NCBI GenBank assembly: GCA_016718565.1
Contig: JADKCZ010000008.1
Location: 186,001-250,000 of the forward strand
DNA: 64,000 bases
Direction of reading: 5' to 3'
DNA from: Anaeromyxobacter sp.
GTDB taxonomy: Bacteria > Myxococcota > Myxococcia > Myxococcales > Anaeromyxobacteraceae
In this document: one piece after another, positions 8,177 to 15,936 of the stretch
How the letters are laid out: each line of letters starts with the position of its first letter
Position numbering within the stretch: position 1 is the first letter of the stretch
The notes under the pieces: model-generated
What the model saw: only the letters and a program-made list of their open reading frames with translations
The model's database searches: none
What the model was told of the DNA's origin: nothing
Program-made: the position numbers and the translations under genes

Positions 8177-8799
8177 GCGAGGGCGGGGGCGAGGACGAAG
8201 GCGGCGCTGAGCTCGGGATCGAGGCGCCAGCGCCGGTTGCGGGCGCCACCCGGGTGGCTGCGGGGGTCCTGCTGCGGTGGGCCCTGGGAGGCGGATCGGC
8301 GCCGGTGGCGCCGCACCTGGTGGTCCTCGCCCGGGGTGGTGGCGAGCGGTCCGTGGCGCTGGCCGAGGAGCTGATCGTCGGCCGGGACCACGGCGCCGGG
8401 CTGCGCCTCGCCGACCCGGGGGTGTCGCGCCGGCACGCCCGGCTCCGGCTCGGCGAGGCGGGCCAGGCCACGGTGGAGGACCTCGGCTCCAAGAACGGCG
8501 TGGTGCTCAACGGCGCGCGCCTGGCGTCCGGGGCGGTGGCGCTCCGGCCGGGCGACCGGCTGGTGCTCGGCGGGACCGAGCTCCGCTTCGTCGACCCGGT
8601 GGAGGCGCTGGTGCACGGCGCCGGGGAGCTGGCGCCTGGCCTGGTGGTCGAAGCGGGCGCGCCGGCGGCCGCGTCGACCCCGGCCGAGGACCACGCTCCG
8701 GCGCCGGGGCCGCCTCACCGGGCGGTCCACGCCTGGGCGCTCCTGGCGGCCGCCTCGCTCCTGCTGGCCGGCGCCTCGGCGGGCCTGGCGGCCTGGTGA
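8173..8799 (+). CDS. FHA domain protein with C-terminal membrane anchor
   Basis: This 208-residue protein has an FHA phosphothreonine-binding domain at about residues 45-140. The hallmark residues are present: GRD in LIVGRDHGAG, SRRHARL, and SKNGVVLNG. A Pro/Ala-rich linker follows, then a membrane helix at the very C-terminus (about residues 185-207). The FHA domain would therefore face the cytoplasm as a tail-anchored protein. FHA proteins normally read Ser/Thr kinase output; the only kinase in view is far away (53,325). It overlaps comEC by four bases and ends six bases from the convergent TPR gene. A link to DNA uptake is suggested only by coupling. Confidence 0.92.
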   Translation: MSEGGGEDEGGAELGIEAPAPVAGATRVAAGVLLRWALGGGSAPVAPHLVVLARGGGERSVALAEELIVGRDHGAGLRLADPGVSRRHARLRLGEAGQATVEDLGSKNGVVLNGARLASGAVALRPGDRLVLGGTELRFVDPVEALVHGAGELAPGLVVEAGAPAAASTPAEDHAPAPGPPHRAVHAWALLAAASLLLAGASAGLAAW

Positions 8800-8805
8800 G
8801 CCTGC

Positions 8806-10957
8806 TCAGCGGTTGCGCAGCTCCTCGGCCCGCTGGCTCGCCAGCTCCCGGAGCCGCGGGGTGGCGTCGGCGCCGCCGTGGGAGGCGTAGCGCTGGTACA
8901 CCTCCACGGCGCGCCGGTCGCCGAGCTGCCGGTAGCACTCGGCCAGCCCCCAGAGCGGGGAGGCCCGGTCGGGATCGAGCTCGGCGGCGCGCTGGTAGTC
9001 GCGCGCCGCCTCGCGCAGCTGGCCGAGCCCGAGGCGCGCGCTGCCACGCGCCTCGTGGGCCACCCCGAGCTCCGGGGCCCGCTCCAGCGCCCGGCTCAGG
9101 CTGTCCACCGCCAGGGCGAAGTCGCGCGCCGCGAACTGCGTCAGGCCGGAGCGGTACAGCTCCGCCGCGCTGGGGCCGTCGGGCTCCGGCGGCGCGGGCG
9201 GGGCCGCCCGGGCCGGTGGAGGTGGGGCGGCCAGTCCACCCCCGAAGCCGGGCGCGGCCCCGTCCTCGGGCGCGAGCCTGTAGACCCGGGCGCCGGCGCC
9301 GCCGGCCCCGACCCCGGCGCCGCTCCCCGCAGGGCCGACGCCCGCCGCGGCCCCCGCGCCCACCCCGGGCGCCCCGCCCCCGGGCACGCCGGGGCGCGGC
9401 GGGTTCCGCACCTCGTCGAGCAGCCTCCTGGCCTCGAGGTTGCCGGGCTCGGCCTCCAGCACCAGCCGGAGCTGGGCCTCGGCCTTGTCCGGGTGGCGGA
9501 GGGTGGCGTAGGTGCGCGCCAGCCGGAGGCGCGCCTCCGACGAGGCGGAGTCGAGGTAGACGGCGTCCTGGTAGAGGAAGAGCGCGCTGCGGGGCTCGCC
9601 CGCCGCCGCCGCGCGATCCCCCGCCGCGAGCTTCTCGGCGAAGGCCGGGCTGGGCGGTGCCGCTGGCGGGGCGGCGCCAGGCGCAGGCGCGGCCGGCGGC
9701 GATGCGGCGACCGGCGGAGCGAGGGTGGCCAGGCGGCGCGGCGGCGGCTGGAGCGAGCGTGGCCGAGGGGACGGCAGCGCCCACGGGCCCGGCGGAAGGT
9801 GGGGTGGTCGCCGGCGCCGGCGCGGCGGATGCTGCGGCAGCGGTGCCGGAAGCAACAGGGGAAGCCGCTGGCGCAGCAGCCGTGAGCCCCGCACCCGCCC
9901 CTCCCACGGCAGCGCCCGCGGTGATCAGGGCCGAGGCGAGGCCGGGGCCGGAGGAGGAGGGACCGGCCGGGGTCACCGCGCGCTGCTCACCGGGGTGATG
10001 GGGCGCCGCGGCCGCGGCCGCAGTCGGGGTCGGGGTCGGGGTCGCGGTCGGGGTCGCGGTCGGAGTCGCGGTCGAGGTCGAGGTCGAGGTCGAGGTCGGG
10101 GTCGCGGTCGCGGTCGAGGTCGAGGTCGGGGTCGCGGTCGCGGTCGCAGTCGGGGTCGCGGTCGGGGTCGCGGTCTCGGTCGCAGTCGGGGTCGCGGTCT
10201 CGGTCGCAGTCGGGGCCGCGGTCGCCGTCGCGGCCGCAATTGCGGTCGCAGTCGGGGTGGCGGTCGGGCTCGGGACCGCGGTCGAACTCGCGGCCGAGGT
10301 CGCCACGCTCCGCTCACCCTCTCCCCCAGCCTGCTGGGGGAGAGGGCCGGGGTGAGGGGGCGCCGCGGCCACGATCGGTGCCGCAACCACGGCCGCCGGA
10401 TCGGCCTTCGGCTCCGGCGCCTGCAGCGCCTCCAGGTGCGCCTTGGCCTTCTCGACCCAGGCGGCCTGGTCGGGCAGCGGCTTGGCCAGGTCCAGGTAGA
10501 GCCGGTACTCGGCGACGGCGGCGGGCTTGTCGTCGAGCAGCCGCAGCGTCTCGGCGTGGCCGTAGTGGCCGTCGGGGTCGGCCGGGCGGAGCTTGACGTA
10601 GCGGCCGTAGGCCTGGCGGGCGCGCGCCAGGTCGCCGGACTTGCGCGCCGCGAAGGCCAGGTTGTACCAGGCCAGCGCATACTCCGGGTCGATCTCGACG
10701 GCGTAGCCGAAGGCCTGCAGGGCCTCGGGGAGCCGCTTCTGGCCGAAGTGCACCTCGCCCTGGGCCTCGTAGGCCTCGGCGTAGGCGCCGTGGCGCTTCA
10801 GGGCGCCGGCGTAGGCCGCCAGCGCCCCGTCGGCGTCGCCGGCCTTCCGCAGCGCGTCGCCCTGCTCCTTGAGCGCCCGCGCCTCGGGAGGGGCCGGCGG
10901 GGCCGCGGCCAGGGCCGGACCGGCGAGCAGGACGAGGAGCGGGAGGAGGGCGCGCAT
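8806..10957 (-). CDS. TPR protein with repeat-derived linker, apparent frameshift
   Basis: The gene starts at the ATG at 10957 with a signal peptide (MRALLPLLVLLAGPALA), followed by TPR units to about residue 190. A low-complexity Pro/Thr/Ala/Ser linker follows, encoded by a REP-like palindrome and a hexamer tract. Near base 9730 the sensible reading moves to the next frame, where another set of TPRs (FAEKLAAGDRAAAAGEP and onward) runs to the stop at 8806. Staying in the first frame gives an Arg/Gly-rich nonsense tail. One extra base in the GC-rich Pro/Ala segment explains both halves, so I read them as one periplasmic TPR protein of about 715 residues. It may be broken, or the base may be a sequencing error. 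Function unknown; TPRs suggest protein-protein scaffolding. Confidence 0.7.
10021..10304. repeat. Hexamer tract, GGTCGS units
   Basis: About 47 tandem copies of a degenerate six-base unit (GGTCGC, GGTCGG, GGTCGA, GGTCTC) fill this stretch. It lies inside the TPR gene and, because six is a multiple of three, keeps that frame open, coding for Thr-Ala/Thr-Pro/Thr-Ser dipeptides. The REP-like palindrome follows nine bases later. A related tract lies at 41,389-41,530. Confidence 0.9.
10313..10360 (+). repeat. REP-like palindrome, copy 1
   Basis: The 48-base element begins CTCACCCTCTCCCCCAGC and ends GGCCGGGGTGAGGGGG. Its arms CTCTCCCCCAGC and GCTGGGGGAGAG are exact inverted repeats around a two-base loop. 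Read on the minus strand as part of the TPR gene it encodes the peptide HPGPLPQQAGGEGE, a form known from this family of dispersed palindromes in many proteobacteria. It matches the copy at 41,541-41,588 except for the two loop bases. Confidence 0.88.
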
Positions 10958-11067
10958 CGTCCCATTCTACTTGAGGCGGCCGCGGCCCGCGACGAGGCGG
11001 GCTGCGACCAGGCGCCTCGCGGCGGCGCGGCGGCGGCCCGGGGGGCGGGCCGCCTGGCCGCCGGCGC

Positions 11068-12363
11068 TCAGCGCCGGAACGGGTTCTCGAGGATGATGGT
11101 CTCGCCGCGGTCGGCGCCCACCGACAGCCCCATCACCTTCACGCCGGAGAGCGCCTCGACCCGCCGCACGTAGGCCTTGGCGTTCTTCGGGAAGGCCTCG
11201 AAGTCGCGCAGCCCGTCCACCTTCTCGGTGAAGCCGGGCAGCTCCTCGTAGACCGCCTCGGCCCGCTCCAGCAGCTCCGGATCCGAGGGCATCTCGTCCA
11301 TCACCTTGCCGTCGATCTTGTACCCGACCGCGATCTTCAGCGTCTCGAAGCCGGTCAGGCAGTCGAGCTTGGTGATGGCCAGGCCGTCCAGGCCGTTGAC
11401 GCGGGCGGCGAAGCGCAGCGCCAGCATGTCGAGCCAGCCGCAGCGGCGGGGGCGGCCGGTGGTGGCCCCGAACTCGTTGCCGATCTTGCGCAGCCGCTCG
11501 CCGGTCTCGTCCTTCAGCTCGGTGGGGTACGGGCCGCCGCCCACCCGGGTCGAGTAGGCCTTGGTGATGCCGAGCACGTAGTCCACGGCGCGAGGCCCGA
11601 GGCCACAGCCCACCACCGCGTTGCCGGCCACCGTGTTGGAGGAGGTGACGAACGGGTAGGTGCCGTGGTCCACGTCCAGCATGGTGCCCTGGGCCCCCTC
11701 GAAGAGGAGCTGCTTGCCGGCCTTGAGGGCGCGGTGGAGCCAGAGCGACACGTCGGTGGCGTAGACCGCCAGCCGCTTGCCGAGCAGCGCGTGCTCCCGG
11801 ACGATGGCCGCCTCGTCGAGCTCCGACGGCGCGCCCAGCCGCTTCAGCTCCTCGCGGGCCTGCTGGACCCGCTCCTTCACCTTGCGGGCCAGCCGGGCCT
11901 CGTCGAGCAGGTCGCGGACCCGCAGGCCACGCCGCGCCACCTTGTCCTCGTAGGTCGGGCCGATGCCGCGGCCGGTGGTGCCGATCTTGCCGGCGCCGGC
12001 GGCCGCCTCGCGGGCCACGTCGATCTGCTTGTGCCACGGCATGATGACGTGGGCGTCCAGCGAGAGCACCAGCTGGGCGTCGTCCTTCAGGAAGCCCTTC
12101 TGCTTGAGCCGGTCGATCTCCATCACGAAGACGGCCGGGTCGAGCACCACGCCGTTGCCGATGACGCAGGACTTGCCCGGGTGGAGGATGCCGGCCGGGA
12201 TGAGGTGCAGGACGGTCTTCTCGCCGTCCACCACCAGCGTGTGGCCGGCGTTGTTCCCTCCCTGGAAGCGGACCACCACGTCGGCGTGCGAGGTGAGGAG
12301 GTCGACGATCTTCCCCTTGCCCTCGTCGCCCCACTGGGCTCCGACGACCACGACGTTCGGCAT
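11068..12363 (-). CDS. purA: Adenylosuccinate synthetase
   Basis: PurA joins IMP and aspartate using GTP, the first committed step to AMP. The 431-residue protein shows the P-loop-like GAQWGDEGKGK near residue 8, the IMP/GTP contacts GGNNAGHT near residue 38, GTTGRGIGPTYEDK, LFEGAQGTMLDVDHGTYP, and the C-terminal VTTGRPRRCGWLD equivalent (here ATTGRPRRCGWLD). Length is normal. The ATG at 12363 has AGGAG nine bases upstream; a far longer frame exists upstream but is a shadow of other genes. It is third after serA and hisZ but has a 170-base gap with its own promoter and a striking palindrome. Confidence 0.98.
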   Translation of the reverse strand: MPNVVVVGAQWGDEGKGKIVDLLTSHADVVVRFQGGNNAGHTLVVDGEKTVLHLIPAGILHPGKSCVIGNGVVLDPAVFVMEIDRLKQKGFLKDDAQLVLSLDAHVIMPWHKQIDVAREAAAGAGKIGTTGRGIGPTYEDKVARRGLRVRDLLDEARLARKVKERVQQAREELKRLGAPSELDEAAIVREHALLGKRLAVYATDVSLWLHRALKAGKQLLFEGAQGTMLDVDHGTYPFVTSSNTVAGNAVVGCGLGPRAVDYVLGITKAYSTRVGGGPYPTELKDETGERLRKIGNEFGATTGRPRRCGWLDMLALRFAARVNGLDGLAITKLDCLTGFETLKIAVGYKIDGKVMDEMPSDPELLERAEAVYEELPGFTEKVDGLRDFEAFPKNAKAYVRRVEALSGVKVMGLSVGADRGETIILENPFRR

Positions 12364-12430
12364 CTGGATGGCTCCTGGTGTCCGGCCCGGGCGGGCCGGC
12401 GCGGCGCGCCGACGGGCGCGCGGGACGGGA

Positions 12431-12459
12431 AAGATACCAGCAGGGCCGGGAGGTTGGAA
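12431..12459 (-). promoter_or_regulatory. Candidate purA promoter
   Basis: On the minus strand TTCCAA (12459-12454) and TATCTT (12436-12431) are 17 bases apart. The leader to the purA ATG at 12363 would be about 60 bases. A 22-base perfect palindrome ends seven bases upstream of the -35 element. Confidence 0.5.
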
Positions 12460-12466
12460 GCGCCCA

Positions 12467-12488
12467 GACGTGCGCCGCGGCGCACGTC
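12467..12488. promoter_or_regulatory. Perfect 22-base palindrome upstream of purA
   Basis: Bases 12467-12488 are a perfect palindrome with half-site GACGTGCGCCG. It lies in the hisZ-purA gap, 46 bases past the hisZ stop and just upstream of the candidate purA -35 box. Position fits a dimeric regulator site; as RNA it would have no loop of usual size, so a terminator role is less likely, though GC-rich hairpins can trim. Confidence 0.5.
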
Positions 12489-12533
12489 CCCCGGGGGCGG
12501 ACGGAGCGCCGCGGGCCGGCCCGCCGGACCGGC

Positions 12534-13544
12534 CTACCGCCTGGCGGCGCGCCGGCGCGGCGCCTTGGCCTGGCGCTCCAGCGCCTGGGTGGCGAACTCC
12601 AGGTCCACCGCGAAGCCGATGGCGGGGCCGGGCCGCCCGAAGCGGGCCAGCAGCTCGTCGTAGCGCCCACCCGCCGCCACCGCGGCCCCGGCCCCCGGCG
12701 CGTAGCCGGCGAAGGTCAGCCCGGTGTAGTAGCCGAGCCCGCGGGCCTCGCCCAGGTCCACCGCCACCTCGCCCAGCCCCTTCCGGCGGGCCAGCCGGAG
12801 CGCCGCCTCCACCTCGGCCAGCGCCGGCGCGCAGGCCGGCACCCGGCGGGCGAAGGCCCGGGCCCGGGTCAGGGCTCCGTCGCCGTACAGGCCGGCCAGC
12901 TCGGCCAGCGCCGCCCTCGCCGCGGTGGCGCCGCGCGCCCGTCGGGCCAGCCGCTCCAGCGCCCCGCCGTCCTTGCGGGCCAGCGCCAGCCAGGCCTCCT
13001 CCTGCGCCGGGCCGGACAGGCCGGCCGCCTCCAGCGCGGCGGCGGCGAAGCGGGCGTGGCCCACCTCGATGACGGCGTCGCTCAGGCCCACCGTGGCCAG
13101 CGACTGGCGCAGCACCACCAGCGCCTCGGCGTCGGCCCGGGGGCCGCCGGCGCCCAGCAGCTCCACGCCGGCCTGGTAGACCTCGCGCGGCCGGCCGGCG
13201 CGCGCCTCGCGGGCCCGCAGCACCGGCCCGTCGTAGCAGAGCCGCGCCGGCGCCGGCAGGGCGTCGGGCCGCGCCGCGTAGAGCCGGGCGATCTGCGGGG
13301 TGATGTCGGGCCGGATGGCCACCACCTCGCCCGAGCCGGGCTCGACGAACTTCATGACGTCGGCCAGCGCCGCCCGCGACAGGCCGCGCTCCACCACCTC
13401 GAGGCGCTCCAGGGTCGGCAGGAAGAGCCGGCGGTAGCCGAAGCCGGCGAAGACCTCCTGCAGGCGGCTGGAGAGCTCGGCCAGGTGGGCCGAGTGGTCG
13501 GGCAGCAGGTCCCGCAGGCCGGTGGGCAGCGACAGGTCGAGCAT
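12534..13544 (-). CDS. hisZ: ATP phosphoribosyltransferase regulatory subunit (HisZ-like)
   Basis: The 336-residue protein is a class II aminoacyl-tRNA synthetase-like fold related to HisRS but without the C-terminal anticodon-binding domain. It starts with LPTGLRDLLPDHSAHLAEL, has the motif 2-like region VAIRPDITPQIARL, and ends with LGEARGLGYYTGLTFAGYAPG and AAGGRYDELLARFG. HisZ proteins pair with a short HisG to run the first step of histidine synthesis and do not charge tRNA. Length (about 330) and the missing anticodon domain favour HisZ over HisS. No hisG is visible here. It follows serA by 12 bases, so the two are probably co-transcribed. Confidence 0.85.
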   Translation of the reverse strand: MLDLSLPTGLRDLLPDHSAHLAELSSRLQEVFAGFGYRRLFLPTLERLEVVERGLSRAALADVMKFVEPGSGEVVAIRPDITPQIARLYAARPDALPAPARLCYDGPVLRAREARAGRPREVYQAGVELLGAGGPRADAEALVVLRQSLATVGLSDAVIEVGHARFAAAALEAAGLSGPAQEEAWLALARKDGGALERLARRARGATAARAALAELAGLYGDGALTRARAFARRVPACAPALAEVEAALRLARRKGLGEVAVDLGEARGLGYYTGLTFAGYAPGAGAAVAAGGRYDELLARFGRPGPAIGFAVDLEFATQALERQAKAPRRRAARR

Positions 13545-13556
13545 CGGGTCCTCGGG

Positions 13557-15140
13557 CTACAGCGTGATGGCCTTGACGGTGCGGACGTGCGGCAGGGCCC
13601 GCACCCGGTCCAGCACGGCCGGCTCGGGCACGGAGTCCACGTTCAGGAAGGCGAAGGCCCGCGTCCGGTCGTCGAGGCGGGAGAGCGAGATGCGGGCGAT
13701 GTTGACGCCGGCGGCGCCCAGCGTGGTGCCCAGGTTGCCCACCACCCCCGGGGCGTCGTCGTTCTCGCAGAGGATGACCAGGCCGGCCGGCACCGCCTCG
13801 AGCCGGAAGCCGTTGAGCCGCACCAGCCGCGCCTCGGACTTGCCGTAGACCGTGCCGGCCACGCTCACCTCGCCGCCCTGCCCCCGCACCGTCACGGTGA
13901 GCAGGCTGGCGTAGTCCACCGCCTCGGCCACCCGCTCCTCGCGCAGCACCAGGCCGCGCTCCCTGGCCGCGCTGGGGGCGCTCACCTCGTTGACCGGGGT
14001 GTCGAGGACGTGGCGCAGCAGCCCCACCAGCGCCCGGTTGGCCAGCGCCCGGGTCGGCGCCGAGGCCAGCTCGCCGGCCACCGACACCACCACCTCGGTG
14101 GGACCGGCCGGCAGGAGCTGCCCGGCCAGGGCGCCCAGGGTCTCGGCCAGCGGCAGGTACGGGCCCAGGGCGGCCAGCACCTCCTTGGGCAGGCTGGGTA
14201 CGTTGATGGCGTTGGTCACCTCGCCCGCCTTGAGGTACTGCGCCATCTGCTCGGCCACCGCCACCGCCACCGCCACCTGGGCCTCCTCGGTGGAGGCGCC
14301 CAGGTGCGGGGTGAGCACCACGTTGTCGAGCGCCAGGAGCGGGTGGCCGGCCGGCGGGGGCTCGGGGTCGAAGACGTCCAGCGCCGCGCCGCCCAGGTGG
14401 CCGGACGCCAGCGCGGCCGCCAGGGCCACCTCGTCGACGATGCCGCCGCGGGCGCAGTTCACCAGCACCGCCCCCGGCTTCATCCTGGCCAGGGCGGCGG
14501 CGTCGACCAGGTTGCGGGTCTGGTCGGTGAGGGGCACGTGCAGCGAGATGGCGTCGGCCTCGCGCCACACCCCCTCCAGGTCGGTGAGCGTCACGCCCAG
14601 CCGGGCGGCGGCCTCCGGCGAGATGAAGGGGTCGTAGGCCACCACCTTCATCTTCATGGCGCGGCAGCGGTCCACCAGGATGGAGCCGATGTTGCCGATG
14701 CCCACCACCCCCAGCGTCTTGCCGGCCAGCTCGCGCCCCTGGAACTTCTTCTTCTCCCACCTGCCGGCCTTGACGCTGGCGGTGGCGGCGGCCACGTGGC
14801 GGAACAGCGACAGGATCATCGCCAGGGCCAGCTCGGCCACCGCCGTGGAGGAGCCGCCCGGGGTGTTCATCACCACCACGCCGCGGCGGGTGGCCGCCTC
14901 CAGGTCCACGTTGTCCACGCCCACGCCGGCCCGCCCCACCACCCTGAGGCGGGTGGCCTTCTCCAGCAGGCGGGCCGTCACCTTGGTGGCGCTGCGGACG
15001 GCCAGCCCCTCGTAGTCGCCGATGATGGCCTCCAGCGCCTCGGCCTTCAGGCCGACCTTGACGTCGACCTCCAGGCCGGCGTCGCGGAGGATCTGGACCG
15101 CCTCGGTGGAGAGGTCGTCTGAGACCAGGACCCGGAACAT
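13557..15140 (-). CDS. serA: D-3-phosphoglycerate dehydrogenase
   Basis: SerA oxidises 3-phosphoglycerate with NAD+, the first step of serine synthesis. The 527-residue protein belongs to the long type: substrate-binding domain, Rossmann domain with GVVGIGNIGS near residue 145, catalytic Arg in NCARGGIVDE, Glu in DPEPPP, His in TPHLGAST, then the intervening domain (about 320-450) and a C-terminal ACT domain that ends RVRALPHVRTVKAITL. The ACT domain usually senses serine. The ATG at 15140 has AGGAGG four bases upstream and begins the typical MFRVLVSDDLS. It leads the serA-hisZ pair and makes serine, which feeds the glycine cleavage genes at 36,145. Confidence 0.97.
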   Translation of the reverse strand: MFRVLVSDDLSTEAVQILRDAGLEVDVKVGLKAEALEAIIGDYEGLAVRSATKVTARLLEKATRLRVVGRAGVGVDNVDLEAATRRGVVVMNTPGGSSTAVAELALAMILSLFRHVAAATASVKAGRWEKKKFQGRELAGKTLGVVGIGNIGSILVDRCRAMKMKVVAYDPFISPEAAARLGVTLTDLEGVWREADAISLHVPLTDQTRNLVDAAALARMKPGAVLVNCARGGIVDEVALAAALASGHLGGAALDVFDPEPPPAGHPLLALDNVVLTPHLGASTEEAQVAVAVAVAEQMAQYLKAGEVTNAINVPSLPKEVLAALGPYLPLAETLGALAGQLLPAGPTEVVVSVAGELASAPTRALANRALVGLLRHVLDTPVNEVSAPSAARERGLVLREERVAEAVDYASLLTVTVRGQGGEVSVAGTVYGKSEARLVRLNGFRLEAVPAGLVILCENDDAPGVVGNLGTTLGAAGVNIARISLSRLDDRTRAFAFLNVDSVPEPAVLDRVRALPHVRTVKAITL

Positions 15141-15238
15141 GCTGCCTCCTGCTGCGAGAGCGGGTGGTGTCTGAAAAAGGGGCCGCATGCTGTCAGCGGC
15201 CCGCCGGCGCGTCAACGCTCCGGCAGGGATGGGGCGGC

Positions 15239-15898
15239 TCAGCGCCCCGGCGCGCGCAGCCCGGACAGCAGCAGGCCGACCAGCTGCGCCTTGACGGCGT
15301 CGAGCTCGTCCTCCGACGGCTCGGGCGGCCGCACCAGGCCCATCACCAGGCCGGTCAGGGTCATCTCCAGCGCGCCCAGCACGGCGGCCGCGGCCACCAC
15401 CGGCTCGACGTCGGCGCGCAGCTCGCCGGCCGCCTGCCCGCGCCGCACCAGGTCGGCCAGGATGCCCACCGCCGCCGCGAAGGTCTGGGGAGTCGAGCCG
15501 GCCCGCAGCGCGTTGGGCGTGCGGGTCACCTCCAGGATGAGCACCCGCACCGCCGTCGGCGCCGTCTTGTAGACGTCCAGCACGAAGCCGCACACCCCGG
15601 CGATCTTCTCCTCGGAGGTGCCCGGCCCCTCGTCGATGGCCCTGAGGGCGTTGATGAGGATGGTCCACTGCTCGGCGAAGACGCTCTCGAGCAGCTCGTC
15701 CTTGTTCTTGAAGTAGTGGTAGACGAGCCCGTAGGCCACGCCGGCGGCGCGCGCCACGTCGGCGATGCGGCAGCCGTGGTAGCCCTTCTCCGCGAAGACC
15801 CGCACCGCGGCGTGCAGGATGGCGCGGCGCTTCTCCGGCTCGGCGGCGTCGGCGGCGACGCGGTGCGGCGGGGCTCTCTGCGGGCGCGGGGCGGTCAC
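15239..15898 (-). CDS. TetR family transcriptional regulator
   Basis: The 219-residue protein has an N-terminal TetR DNA-binding domain at about residues 20-70: RRAILHAAVRVFAEKGYHGCRIADVARAAGVAYGLVYHYFKNKDELL is nearly canonical. The rest is an all-helical ligand-binding and dimer domain ending in a hydrophobic helix. The target is unknown. It is 98 bases upstream of serA and 38 bases downstream of lptD on the same strand, so it may be transcribed with lptD or on its own. TetR proteins often control a neighbour, but no efflux pump or fatty-acid gene is adjacent. Confidence 0.93.
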   Translation of the reverse strand: MTAPRPQRAPPHRVAADAAEPEKRRAILHAAVRVFAEKGYHGCRIADVARAAGVAYGLVYHYFKNKDELLESVFAEQWTILINALRAIDEGPGTSEEKIAGVCGFVLDVYKTAPTAVRVLILEVTRTPNALRAGSTPQTFAAAVGILADLVRRGQAAGELRADVEPVVAAAAVLGALEMTLTGLVMGLVRPPEPSEDELDAVKAQLVGLLLSGLRAPGR

Positions 15899-15936
15899 TC
15901 GTGGCTCCTGGGTGCCGCCGGTATCTAGCAGACCGC

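Noticed and set aside
10021..10304. CRISPR array
   Set aside because: The units are six bases in direct tandem with no spacers.
9725..11173. Plus-strand Arg/Gly-rich ORF
   Set aside because: It is the hexamer tract read on the other strand; the opposite strand has a signal peptide and TPRs.
12378..15122. Long plus-strand ORF over serA and hisZ
   Set aside because: Composition is His/Gly/Arg/Gln-rich shadow; serA and hisZ are certain on the minus strand.
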